Part shown: positions 26,073-33,622 of the stretch, piece after piece
Layout: every line of letters starts with the position of its first letter
How positions within the stretch are numbered: position 1 is the stretch's first letter
Source: Bacteroidales bacterium
GTDB lineage: Bacteria; Bacteroidota; Bacteroidia; Bacteroidales; P3
Assembly: GCA_017555745.1 (NCBI GenBank)
Contig: JAFZFU010000037.1
Coordinates: 1 to 33,830, forward strand
Direction: 5' to 3'
DNA: 33,830 nucleotides
Translations under genes and position numbers: made by a program
Notes under the pieces: generated by a model
Told to the model about the DNA's origin: nothing
Seen by the model: the letters and a program-made list of their open reading frames with translations, nothing else
Database searches by the model: none

Positions 26073-27281
26073 ATGAAGGTAGCCTTGTTTATTGCCCGAC
26101 GATACCTTTTTGCACAAAAAAGGCGAAGCGTTATCAATGTGATATCGTGGATATCGCTTGTGGGTATAGCCGTAGGCACAATGGCTCTGATAATAGTCTT
26201 GTCGGTATACAACGGCATAGGCAACCTCACCCAGTCGCTATTCAACGTATTCGACCCCGAACTGAAAATAGAAGCTTGCGAAGGAAAGACATTCCACACA
26301 ACACAAATACCATACAATCAAATACTATCGTTACCACAAGTAAAACACTCTTCGCTCATAGTGGAAGAAAACATGTGGGTAACATACAAAAAAAGCAACA
26401 AAATAGCCACAGTGCGAGGTGTCGACGACAGCTATGCCCCAATGACCGGTATCGACAGCTTGATGTTTGTAGGGCAATACATGCTTAAAAACTCCACCAA
26501 TAACCACTACATAGTAATGGGACAAGGACTATACTATAGCTTGGGTATAAGTAGCTACGACGCTCACACCCCGGTAGGAATACATATCCCGAAACGCAAT
26601 GCCCCGATAGGACTGTCGTTTGAACGTACATTTAACAGCGAATATGCCTTACCCGTGGGCAACTTCAACATACAAGACGACTACGATCAAAAATACATAA
26701 TAGCCGATATCGACTTTGTGAGAAACCTGATGAACTATTCGTCCGACGAAGTGTCGAGCATAGCCATAAGCCTACACCACGCCGACGAGATAGATATAGC
26801 CAAACAACGAATATCACAAATACTTGGCCCTCAATACACCGTAAAAGACCGCTTTGACCAACAACCCCTATACTACAAAATATTTAAATCCGAACGAATG
26901 GGAATATTCCTAATACTGTCGCTCATAATACTTATAGCCACACTAAACCTCGTGGCATCACTATCGTTGCTGATAATAGACAAACGCAAAGACGTCAAAA
27001 CACTACAAAGCATGGGAGCCGACAGCCGACTGATACGTAGCATATTTTTTACCGAAGGACTTATGATATCGGTAGTTGGCGTAGGTATAGGAATGGCATT
27101 AGGCTTCGTAACATGCTTTTTGCAACAAGAGTTCGGCATCATAAAAATGGGAGCCAACTTTGTGGTAAGCAGTTTTCCCGTAGCCATGCAGGCAACCGAC
27201 TTCGTGGTAGTATTCTTTCTCGTAATAGCCCTGTCGCTCATATCGGTAACCGCCACCGTAATGAGGAACGTGAAAGAATAA
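26073..27281 (+). CDS. LolC/LolE-type ABC transporter permease (FtsX family)
   Basis: A 402-residue inner-membrane protein with the MacB/FtsX architecture: helix 1 at about 22-45 (VINVISWISLVGIAVGTMAL), a periplasmic core domain of roughly 230 residues, then three helices near 277-300, 325-350 and 370-395, with the cytoplasmic KRKDVKTLQSMGAD loop that contacts the ATPase. The N-terminal ARRYLFAQKRRSVINVISWI is characteristic of LolC/LolE, which release lipoproteins from the inner membrane for delivery to LolA. No LolD-like ATPase is adjacent. It follows rbfA by 28 bases. The next 187 bases contain a 22-bp-phased array and then the first RHS-core gene. Confidence 0.88.
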   Translation: MKVALFIARRYLFAQKRRSVINVISWISLVGIAVGTMALIIVLSVYNGIGNLTQSLFNVFDPELKIEACEGKTFHTTQIPYNQILSLPQVKHSSLIVEENMWVTYKKSNKIATVRGVDDSYAPMTGIDSLMFVGQYMLKNSTNNHYIVMGQGLYYSLGISSYDAHTPVGIHIPKRNAPIGLSFERTFNSEYALPVGNFNIQDDYDQKYIIADIDFVRNLMNYSSDEVSSIAISLHHADEIDIAKQRISQILGPQYTVKDRFDQQPLYYKIFKSERMGIFLILSLIILIATLNLVASLSLLIIDKRKDVKTLQSMGADSRLIRSIFFTEGLMISVVGVGIGMALGFVTCFLQQEFGIIKMGANFVVSSFPVAMQATDFVVVFFLVIALSLISVTATVMRNVKE

Positions 27282-27308
27282 AATATATCATTGATACAAC
27301 CGAAATCC

Positions 27309-27420
27309 CTCCCGATGCCGAGATAACAACGTCCCGATGTAGCACAAAAATCCACGCGAGGAAAATCTCGCAACGTCGGGATGAAAAATATTTAATGGAA
27401 AAGTCGGGACAAATGTATGT
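27309..27420. repeat. 22-bp-phased units (array 3)
   Basis: Five units start at 27311, 27333, 27355, 27377 and 27399 with CCCGATG, CCCGATG, CGCGAGG, CGGGATG and AAAAGTCGGGAC. CCCGATGCCG (27311-27320) is identical to positions 1019-1028 in array 1. The last unit and the following 22 bases recur before the third RHS-core gene at 30690. A local hairpin GCGAG-GAAAAT-CTCGC lies at 27356-27371. Confidence 0.7.
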
Positions 27421-27446
27421 TATATCAAAATAAATGTGTAATTTTG
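27399..27446 (+). promoter_or_regulatory. control region of RHS cassette A
   Basis: AAAAGTCGGGAC begins at 27399 and TAATTTTG, a TAnnTTTG box, is at 27439-27446, exactly 22 nt before the ATG at 27469. The same arrangement, with the same 40-base offset between the two motifs, occurs at 30690-30737, and the box and spacing recur at 29096-29103. Confidence 0.65.
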
Positions 27447-27468
27447 CAGTGCGAAAAGTAATTGAATT

Positions 27469-28449
27469 ATGGAACATTTTGCCATACATAAACTATCAAA
27501 AACACATACTTCGTTGCTGCCAAAGGTTAGCAATAGTTTGTGTTGTGGCAATCCAAATTCAACAGTATACTTCTATCATAGCGACCATCTTGGCAGTGCC
27601 TCATGGATAACCGATGGTGTCGGTACACCTATACAGCACCTACAATATATGCCATACGGCGAACCATTTGTAAACGAAAGAATTTCTTCGTATGAAGAAC
27701 GTTTTACTTTTACGGGAAAAGAAAGGGATAGCGAAACGGGATATAGTTACTTCGGAGCACGGTATTACGATTCGGATATTTTGACCGGGTGGCTGTCTGT
27801 AGATCCAATGGCGGATAAGTTTCCTAATATCTCTCCATACAATTACTGCAATTGGAATCCTGTAAAACTTAAAGACCCTGATGGGGAATTTCCTTTCGTT
27901 ACAAATATCGTGGGTGGTGTAGTATCTGTAGTCGTAGAATATGGCAGCCAGGTTATTGAAAACTGTATAGAAAATAACGGATTATCTATTGGTGCATTCA
28001 CAGATGTTGACGTATTCGATTTAGGAGTTGCTGCAATGGAAGGTTTTGTAACAAGTGGGACTAATATAGTAAAAAAAGCAGTAGTAAAAACAGCAACGGA
28101 AGTTGGAGCATCTATTGTAACTAATGCTGTTGACATATCTACAGATGGAGATGTTAAGATAAATGCTGTTACAGAAATTGGTGTAGGTGTTATCACAGAT
28201 AGAGTAGGTGAAATAAAAGTACTTAATAAAAAATTACATTCTCCTATACCAAAATCAGCAAATAAAGCAGTAAAAGAAGCAAGAGCAGAGAAAGGATCAC
28301 TTCCAACCAAACAAGCTAAACAAATAGCAGAAAAACAAAGGAAAAAAAATGAAGATCAAAAAGCTGTTTATAAAATGCTTGAAGATCAAATTCAAAAACA
28401 TCCAAGTAAAGTATTTGAAGCGATGATAAATAATTTAACGCAAGAATAA
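27469..28449 (+). CDS. RHS-core protein with variable tip, cassette A
   Basis: A 326-residue protein. Residues 30-80 carry a single Rhs repeat end (VYFYHSDHLGSASWITD, then LQYMPYGEPFVNER). Residues 82-140 are the RHS-associated core, TGKERDSETGYSYFGARYYD through GWLSVDPMADKFPN to DPDGE. The tip (141-326) is unlike the other cassettes: a hydrophobic Val/Gly/Thr-rich part (143-235), then a Lys/Glu-rich helical part (about 255-315). It has no signal peptide and lacks the many Rhs repeats that would form a shell. In polymorphic toxin systems the region after the core is the toxin, so this is a candidate toxin tip of unknown activity. The following small gene is the candidate immunity gene. It is the longest of the five cores and the most divergent at DNA level, so it may be the oldest. 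Confidence 0.75.
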   Translation: MEHFAIHKLSKTHTSLLPKVSNSLCCGNPNSTVYFYHSDHLGSASWITDGVGTPIQHLQYMPYGEPFVNERISSYEERFTFTGKERDSETGYSYFGARYYDSDILTGWLSVDPMADKFPNISPYNYCNWNPVKLKDPDGEFPFVTNIVGGVVSVVVEYGSQVIENCIENNGLSIGAFTDVDVFDLGVAAMEGFVTSGTNIVKKAVVKTATEVGASIVTNAVDISTDGDVKINAVTEIGVGVITDRVGEIKVLNKKLHSPIPKSANKAVKEARAEKGSLPTKQAKQIAEKQRKKNEDQKAVYKMLEDQIQKHPSKVFEAMINNLTQE

Positions 28450-28458
28450 ATAACTAAT

Positions 28459-28833
28459 ATGAAGATTAAGAAAAAAAAGAAGCCTACAAAAAAAAGAACC
28501 ATACCTTTAGCTTACATAATTACATGTTTTTTGCTAGGTATAATTTTTATTAGAGCAGAAATAAAAGGTTCTCAACATCAAGAAATGTTACAAGAGATAC
28601 TCAAAGATCCAGTAAAAACACATGCTGTTGTGTATGATAAGGTCAACAAAAGAAGAAAAAGAGCACACCGTAAATATTGTTATAAATTTAGTGTAGATGG
28701 AGTTATTTACAAGGGTAAAGCTACAGAGTTCCACAGCACTAAAAATTTGCACAAAACTAAAATTGGTGACAAGATAGAAGTGCTGTATTTACGAAGTGAT
28801 CCTTCAAAACATGCTTATATAGAAGAATTTTAA
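28459..28833 (+). CDS. DUF3592-like one-TM protein, candidate immunity for cassette A
   Basis: A 124-residue protein starting 9 bases after the cassette A stop. A very basic N-terminus (KIKKKKKPTKKR) precedes one membrane helix (about 18-34, IPLAYIITCFLLGIIF). The rest is predicted to be mostly beta and matches the DUF3592 pattern: THAVVYDKVNKR, YCYKFSVDGVIYKGKA, then KIGDKIEVLYLRSDPSKHAY. DUF3592-like proteins are common as neighbours of toxin tips. Immunity is inferred from position only. Membrane anchoring would fit a toxin acting at or crossing the inner membrane. Confidence 0.6.
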   Translation: MKIKKKKKPTKKRTIPLAYIITCFLLGIIFIRAEIKGSQHQEMLQEILKDPVKTHAVVYDKVNKRRKRAHRKYCYKFSVDGVIYKGKATEFHSTKNLHKTKIGDKIEVLYLRSDPSKHAYIEEF

Positions 28834-28907
28834 TTTAAATCATCATAGTTATATAGAAACATGGAAATAATTTACGACCTTTTACACCTCGAAACTAAGC
28901 AACAATT

Positions 28908-29069
28908 ATGCTACAAACAACCTCAAATATAACCCCGAAATACAGGCAAGAAACGCTCTCTATCCCTATGAAAAATAGTGATTTTTGTGTCTCTGATTGT
29001 TCTCCGTTTTTGTACTATCGTTTCGTTACTACTGCACTTACCGCACAAATTCCTACGGAAACGCTATAA
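28908..29069 (+). pseudogene. remnant of an RHS-cassette leader
   Basis: An open frame of 53 codons begins MLQTTSNITPKYRQET, which aligns with the leader of cassette B (MQQTSTNIIPKYKQKT), but it then diverges and lacks the TGKERDSETG core. In another frame, 29033-29080 reads CTYRTNSYGNAIRYE and stop, where YGNAIRYE looks like an Rhs repeat. Both suggest debris of an earlier cassette or recombination event. A real small gene is possible but less likely. Confidence 0.4.
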
Positions 29070-29095
29070 GATATGAATAATTCAAAATAAATCCG

Positions 29096-29103
29096 TAATT
29101 TTG
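29096..29103 (+). promoter_or_regulatory. -7 box of RHS cassette B
   Basis: TAATTTTG lies exactly 22 nt before the ATG at 29126. The preceding TCAAAATAAAT matches the same position before cassette A. Confidence 0.6.
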
Positions 29104-29125
29104 CAAACCGAAAACAAGTAAAAAC

Positions 29126-29929
29126 ATGCAACAAACAAGCACAAATATAATACCAAAATATAAGCAGAAAACCACTACTTTTTGTAGTGTATCCTCCACC
29201 GGGAAAGAAAGAGACTCAGAAACAGGCTTTTCCTACTTCGGAGCGAGGTATTACGATTCGGATATTTTGACGGGGTGGCTTAGTGTAGATCCGCTTGCGG
29301 ATAAGTACCCTTCGTTGTCGCCTTATGCTTACTGTGGGTGGAACCCTATTAATACAACTGATCCTAACGGCACGGATACGGTTCGTACGCCAAATGGAAT
29401 AACAAATGTAGGAGAAGGATACAAAACGACACCTGATGGAAAATATCTTTATGGTGAAGGTTTACAAACAAAATGTTGGAATCCTGACCTAGAGATTGGA
29501 GGTGTTATTGGTGAAGATCTTCGTGGAGGGTATGAGAATTGTGATAATAGTGGAATATCTGTAATAAATAATATTGAAAATACATTAGCAGTTGGAGTTC
29601 CTGCTGTAGTATCGATAGGAAGTGTTTTGTCCGACATTGTTATGGATGCAACAGCTATAATTGAAGCAACCGCTATAAGGTTTCTTGGAATTTTGGGTGG
29701 AAGTTTATTACTCTCTGGAGATACAAGGCAAACTAAAGAAATGTCTCAACATGGAAAAAAGAACATAAAACTTTCTCCAGAAGAAGTCAAACGTTGTAAA
29801 GATATTCTTAACAACCCAAAATCAACAAAAAAAGAAAGAACTGAAGCAAAACAAAAACTAAAAACTCATGAAAAGTCAGAAGGAATACGGCAATCTAGAC
29901 AATCAAAAGATAAAAAAACAAAAAAATAA
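29126..29929 (+). CDS. RHS-core protein with basic tip, cassette B
   Basis: A 267-residue protein with a short leader (1-24, NIIPKYKQKTTTFCSV) followed directly by the RHS core at residues 25-82, ending TTDPNG. The tip has a Thr/Gly-rich part, a hydrophobic stretch (about 155-196, AVVSIGSVLSDIVMDATAII and AIRFLGILGGSLLL), and a strongly basic end (about 208-267, LSPEEVKRCKDILNNPKS, then KQKLKTHEKSEG). A basic terminal domain would fit a nucleic-acid target, but I see no catalytic motif, so its activity is open. It has no signal peptide and no Rhs repeats. The last 62 bases overlap the start of the next gene in another frame. The tip is more AT-rich than the core. Confidence 0.72.
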   Translation: MQQTSTNIIPKYKQKTTTFCSVSSTGKERDSETGFSYFGARYYDSDILTGWLSVDPLADKYPSLSPYAYCGWNPINTTDPNGTDTVRTPNGITNVGEGYKTTPDGKYLYGEGLQTKCWNPDLEIGGVIGEDLRGGYENCDNSGISVINNIENTLAVGVPAVVSIGSVLSDIVMDATAIIEATAIRFLGILGGSLLLSGDTRQTKEMSQHGKKNIKLSPEEVKRCKDILNNPKSTKKERTEAKQKLKTHEKSEGIRQSRQSKDKKTKK

Positions 29930-30566
29930 TATACTAAATTTTGATTTTCTATCTGAAGAAAGAAAAGACTACATTCTTTTAAGTGAAGAATTAAATGCAA
30001 TATTAGATATCCCTAAGTTATCAAAGAAAATATTTAATATCATTCTTGATGACAAAACTTTAAATAAGCTCTCTGTCGGAGATATCCTAGAAAAGTATGA
30101 GAATTTTACGAAAATACAATTAATCAAAATTAGAAGATATATACATTCTCACCTATATGATAAAAATCCATTATTTGTGTCAGATCTTATAGATTGTGCA
30201 AATTGGAATAACATAGAGAGTGATATTATTTTTGATTTTTGCATAAATGCAATTAAAAAATATCGGACATCTCCTATCGTTTTATCGGCTATCACGTATG
30301 TTTTTGAGCATATGAAAATATCGCAGAGTGTGGTCGTCGTTCCTATTTTTGATCGTCTTCTTAATAACAAAACATATTATCAAGACTGTCAAATTATTGC
30401 AGCATTCTGTTTATTTCGTATCACAATGAATCCAAAATATTTACAAGTGATAAAGGAATTAACCATATTAGATAATGAATTACACAACGTATTAATAAAT
30501 AAAATGCTACATATGGATTATAACAAGAAGAATTGTTTTTTTTATCAAAAAGACGATTTTATTTGA
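29868..30566 (+). CDS. HEAT-like helical protein, candidate immunity for cassette B
   Basis: A 232-residue, all-helical protein. About residues 60-215 show repeating paired helices in the HEAT/Armadillo style (TKIQLIKIRRYIHSHLYD, SDIIFDFCINAIKKY, SPIVLSAITYVFEHM, DCQIIAAFCLFRITMNP). HEAT-like proteins are frequent immunity partners of polymorphic toxins. The only in-frame ATG is inside the end of cassette B, giving a 62-base overlap; its first 20 residues are Lys/Asn-rich and may be shorter in reality if a non-ATG start is used. Position and fold suggest immunity, not proven. Confidence 0.6.
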   Translation: MKSQKEYGNLDNQKIKKQKNNILNFDFLSEERKDYILLSEELNAILDIPKLSKKIFNIILDDKTLNKLSVGDILEKYENFTKIQLIKIRRYIHSHLYDKNPLFVSDLIDCANWNNIESDIIFDFCINAIKKYRTSPIVLSAITYVFEHMKISQSVVVVPIFDRLLNNKTYYQDCQIIAAFCLFRITMNPKYLQVIKELTILDNELHNVLINKMLHMDYNKKNCFFYQKDDFI

Positions 30567-30689
30567 ATTTATCAAACTTAAACTTTTGACGTAATTCTAA
30601 ATTAATAATTTAATTATAAAGGTTAACGAGGTCATTAACAGTATCTAATTTATTGCAGTAAATTATTTTTGTGGTATAATATTTCATGT

Positions 30690-30737
30690 AAAAGTCGGGA
30701 CAAAACTACTCTATATCGAAATAAATGTGTAATTTTG
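30690..30737 (+). promoter_or_regulatory. control region of RHS cassette C
   Basis: Starts with AAAAGTCGGGAC at 30690, has ATAAATGTGTAATTTTGCAG around the -7 box TAATTTTG at 30730-30737, and is near-identical to 27399-27446. It is 22 nt before the ATG at 30760. The 123 bases between the previous stop and this region hold no feature I can support. Confidence 0.65.
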
Positions 30738-30759
30738 CAGCCGCAAACTAATGACAATT

Positions 30760-31542
30760 ATGGTGCAAATACGACCAAAATATAAGCAAAAAAACACTCT
30801 GTTTGTGTCTCTCACCTCTACCGGGAAAGAAAGAGACTCAGAGACAGGCTTTTCCTACTTCGGAGCAAGGTATTACGATTCGGATTTGATGACGGGGTGG
30901 TTGTCTGTGGATCCTATGGCGGATAAGTATCCTGGTTTGTCGCCTTATGGTTATTGTGGTTGGAATCCTATAGGATTAATTGATACTAATGGAATGGAAT
31001 ATGGTGGTTGGGATAAATTCAAACGCTACGCTAGTGGGGGATTAAATATAGCGGCTGGTGGATTTACTGTTTTGGGAGGAGCATTTGTAGGTGCGGGATT
31101 AACTATATTAGGATGCGGTCCATTGGCATTTACAGCAGGTGCTTTCATGTTTACTACGGGAGCATACGAGATAACACAAGGTATCCATAAAATAACAAAC
31201 GTAGCAACTGATACTCCTGAATCTCAAGATCCTCAATATACTACTCCTCTTGGAGAAGCAACAAATAACACCTATGTTGATATGGGAACATCTATTTTAG
31301 TTGGATATGGACCAGCTGCTGTTTCGAAACTTTCAAAACTTTCAAAAGCAACATCAAAACTTTCTGATGAAAAACAAGCAACAATGAGTTGGGGAGCATT
31401 TGTAACAGGTGCAGATATTACATTTCCATTAATAACTACACAACAAAAAGATAACCAATCAAAAGACAATAAAGTTTATAGTCAAGATAATAAAACTTCG
31501 TATCAATATAAACCAGAAGAGATTCAAGTGCCATTTTTATAG
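30760..31542 (+). CDS. RHS-core protein with Gly-rich hydrophobic tip, cassette C
   Basis: The start at 30760 is preferred over the ATG at 30751 because it keeps the 22-nt distance to the -7 box seen in cassettes A and B. The 260-residue protein has leader VQIRPKYKQKNTLF, then the RHS core (about 21-80). The core ends LIDTNGME: the proline of the usual DPNG or DPDG is Thr here. The tip contains a long Gly/Ala/Phe-rich hydrophobic segment (about 92-142, LNIAAGGFTVLGGAFVGAGL), typical of membrane-inserting pre-toxin or pore-forming regions, then a Ser/Lys-rich stretch and a polar end. Candidate membrane-acting toxin; no enzyme motif found. Confidence 0.72.
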   Translation: MVQIRPKYKQKNTLFVSLTSTGKERDSETGFSYFGARYYDSDLMTGWLSVDPMADKYPGLSPYGYCGWNPIGLIDTNGMEYGGWDKFKRYASGGLNIAAGGFTVLGGAFVGAGLTILGCGPLAFTAGAFMFTTGAYEITQGIHKITNVATDTPESQDPQYTTPLGEATNNTYVDMGTSILVGYGPAAVSKLSKLSKATSKLSDEKQATMSWGAFVTGADITFPLITTQQKDNQSKDNKVYSQDNKTSYQYKPEEIQVPFL

Positions 31543-31551
31543 TAATAAAAT

Positions 31552-32163
31552 ATGAAACAACGATTTATATATGATTTAGGTAAGGATAAGAATTTTATAC
31601 AAATGTTTTTAGGAGATATTGTTAGAGAATTAAAACTAGGTATTCCATTATTAACTATGGCGGTTTTTGCCAACTATAATGAAGGTGATTCTTTACTTAA
31701 GGTAATAATGATTATATATGCAACTTGTTTTGTCCTATTTTTACCCAAAATTATATCCTATTTCCGTAAACATAAATATCTTGCATATGAATTATTCTTT
31801 GATGAAAAGTCTTTAACCATCACTTATGCTAAGTACTTTGTTATAAACAAAAGTATTTCGATTTCTTATAATGATTTATCATTTGCAGTAAAGACATTTA
31901 CTTACGCAGGATACTTTCCAGACGAAACATGCATACGAATATACTCAAATCATAAGTTTGTATTATTTTTAAGAAGTGGTGGCTGGTATCAAGAAATAAT
32001 AATAGAAATAATAAAGGTTTTACTTGATGTTACCAATAATACACTCGAAGTTCCTCTTAATAAAAGAAAATTATTCAAAGAGGAATATCTTTACACTATG
32101 GAATTAAAGAAATCAGGAGTGGCAAAACAATTAATAGCTATTAGTAATAAAATGAATAAATAA
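31552..32163 (+). CDS. two-TM protein, candidate immunity for cassette C
   Basis: A 203-residue protein starting 9 bases after cassette C. Two membrane helices lie close together near residues 28-40 and 49-72 (LGIPLLTMAVFA; VIMIIYATCFVLFLPKII), followed by a beta-rich soluble part (YELFFDEKSLTITYAKYFVI, TCIRIYSNHKFVLFLRSG) that resembles YcxB-like or PH-like membrane proteins. An inner-membrane immunity protein fits a toxin that inserts into membranes. Its stop overlaps the next start as TAATG, so cassette D is probably translationally coupled to it. Confidence 0.6.
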   Translation: MKQRFIYDLGKDKNFIQMFLGDIVRELKLGIPLLTMAVFANYNEGDSLLKVIMIIYATCFVLFLPKIISYFRKHKYLAYELFFDEKSLTITYAKYFVINKSISISYNDLSFAVKTFTYAGYFPDETCIRIYSNHKFVLFLRSGGWYQEIIIEIIKVLLDVTNNTLEVPLNKRKLFKEEYLYTMELKKSGVAKQLIAISNKMNK

Positions 32164-32924
32164 TGCCTCAAAACCAACTGAAATACAATCAAAAATACTC
32201 TCAACCTTTTACCGGGAAAGAAAGAGACTCAGAGACAGGCTTTTCCTACTTCGGAGCACGATATTACGATTCGGATTTGATGACGGGGTGGTTAAGTGTA
32301 GATCCGCTTGCGGATAAATATCCATCTTTGTCGCCGTACAACTATTGTGCATTAAATCCTATTCGAGTTGTAGACCCAAATGGGGATAGTTGTGCAGTAC
32401 TGCTAGTTGATGATAGATTTCCTTACGTTGGACATATGGCAATACTTGTTCAAGGTGAAGGAGATGATAATAATTGGTATCTTTATTCTAGAGATGGTGA
32501 AGGCAAGTCCGTATTAGGAACTCCGAATCAAGTAGAAGTAGGACCTTATGAATCTGTTCAAAAGTTTATTGATACTTATAAACTTGATGACACAGATAAA
32601 AATCCTTATTATACAGAAGCGTATATTTTACCTACTAGCCCTGCTCAAGATAAGATTATTCGAGAAACTATGACAAAAGAATTAAAAGAAGACTATAATT
32701 TACTGTTAAACAATTGTGCTCAAGCTGTAAATAATTCATTGATTGCAGCCGGGGTAAATACTGATGGCAATCCTTTTTCCACAGGTAGTCCCCTGCACAC
32801 TACTTTACCATTTACCCATCTATTAAAAAATATAGAAGATAATATTATGCCATTTCCGATGTATCGTAATATAATGTATTCCAATCCAAATGGTAGAATA
32901 GTAAAAAGAACAGGTAAGAAATGA
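32163..32924 (+). CDS. RHS-core protein with permuted papain-like tip, cassette D
   Basis: A 253-residue protein. The leader is only 16 residues (QLKYNQKYSQPF), the RHS core is 17-74 (TGKERDSETG to VVDPNG), and the tip is 75-253. The tip has VGHMAILVQGEGDD followed by NWYLYSRDGEG, and later YNLLLNNCAQAVNNSLIAAG. His91 before Cys185 in an NNCA context is the order seen in permuted papain-like enzymes (LRAT/NlpC-P60-like, DUF4105-like). Such tips may act as amidases or peptidases, possibly on peptidoglycan or lipids. The start codon overlaps the previous stop (TAATG) and the stop overlaps the next start (ATGATG). No signal peptide and no Rhs repeats. Confidence 0.72.
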   Translation: MPQNQLKYNQKYSQPFTGKERDSETGFSYFGARYYDSDLMTGWLSVDPLADKYPSLSPYNYCALNPIRVVDPNGDSCAVLLVDDRFPYVGHMAILVQGEGDDNNWYLYSRDGEGKSVLGTPNQVEVGPYESVQKFIDTYKLDDTDKNPYYTEAYILPTSPAQDKIIRETMTKELKEDYNLLLNNCAQAVNNSLIAAGVNTDGNPFSTGSPLHTTLPFTHLLKNIEDNIMPFPMYRNIMYSNPNGRIVKRTGKK

Positions 32925-33622
32925 TGAAAAGAATTTTTATAGTAATATTAACATCGTGTATTTCTTTTAGCATAAAAAGTTGTTTGCCTAAAGGAGGTGG
33001 TTTTACAGAGACTTGTTCATATGATTCCGAGATGTCGAAAGAATATGGTGTGTTTATCAGCTATTATGACATGCTTTCTCCTTTTGAATATCGAGATAGT
33101 ATATTCTATGTAAATTTGGCATTCAGTGAGGTATTTGCAGAAACAGCTTATACTCATCGTCTCGAAATAGTACCGAGATATGATTCTGCAGGAATGCCTT
33201 TTTTTCGACAAAGTTTGGTAGCAGTAATAGATACTTCTATTTCAGAGGTAGAATATTTTAAAGGAGAAAATTATGTAGCTGAATATTCCGAAAGTATGTA
33301 CAAACTTTGTTTTAGACATTTGGCATTCGAAAATACTAGATTTGTAACTCGATTTCACTACAGAGAGCCTATTTTAACTCCACCATATTATGATGGTTGC
33401 GGAGGCATACCTGATACTTTAAAGGTAGAAGTTAGAGCATACACTACATATAAAATATTGTGTGGAATTCCAGATAGTGTAAATGTAATATTTGGCGAAA
33501 TGGTGTTTGTGAAAAGAAAGGATACTCTCAGTGATAAAATATCGGATAAGAAAATAAGGAAAAAAAGAAAAAAATTACCAATTATACCAAAAGAGAAAAA
33601 TTATATAGCCCATGATGTATAA
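32921..33622 (+). CDS. exported protein, candidate immunity for cassette D
   Basis: A 233-residue protein with an N-terminal signal peptide (MKRIFIVILTSCISFSIKS) and a Cys at position 21 that could be lipidated, although Lys at -2 makes the lipobox poor. The mature part is predicted to be mostly beta with several Cys residues and ends with a Lys-rich tail (SDKKIRKKRKKLP). It starts within the stop region of cassette D and is thus translationally coupled. An exported partner fits protection against a toxin acting in the periplasm, in line with the papain-like tip of cassette D. No family recognised. Confidence 0.62.
   Translation: MMKRIFIVILTSCISFSIKSCLPKGGGFTETCSYDSEMSKEYGVFISYYDMLSPFEYRDSIFYVNLAFSEVFAETAYTHRLEIVPRYDSAGMPFFRQSLVAVIDTSISEVEYFKGENYVAEYSESMYKLCFRHLAFENTRFVTRFHYREPILTPPYYDGCGGIPDTLKVEVRAYTTYKILCGIPDSVNVIFGEMVFVKRKDTLSDKISDKKIRKKRKKLPIIPKEKNYIAHDV

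Noticed and set aside
26147-26488. 113-codon frame within the LolC/E-type gene
   Set aside because: Shadow frame of the permease gene; His/Arg/Asn-rich without structure.
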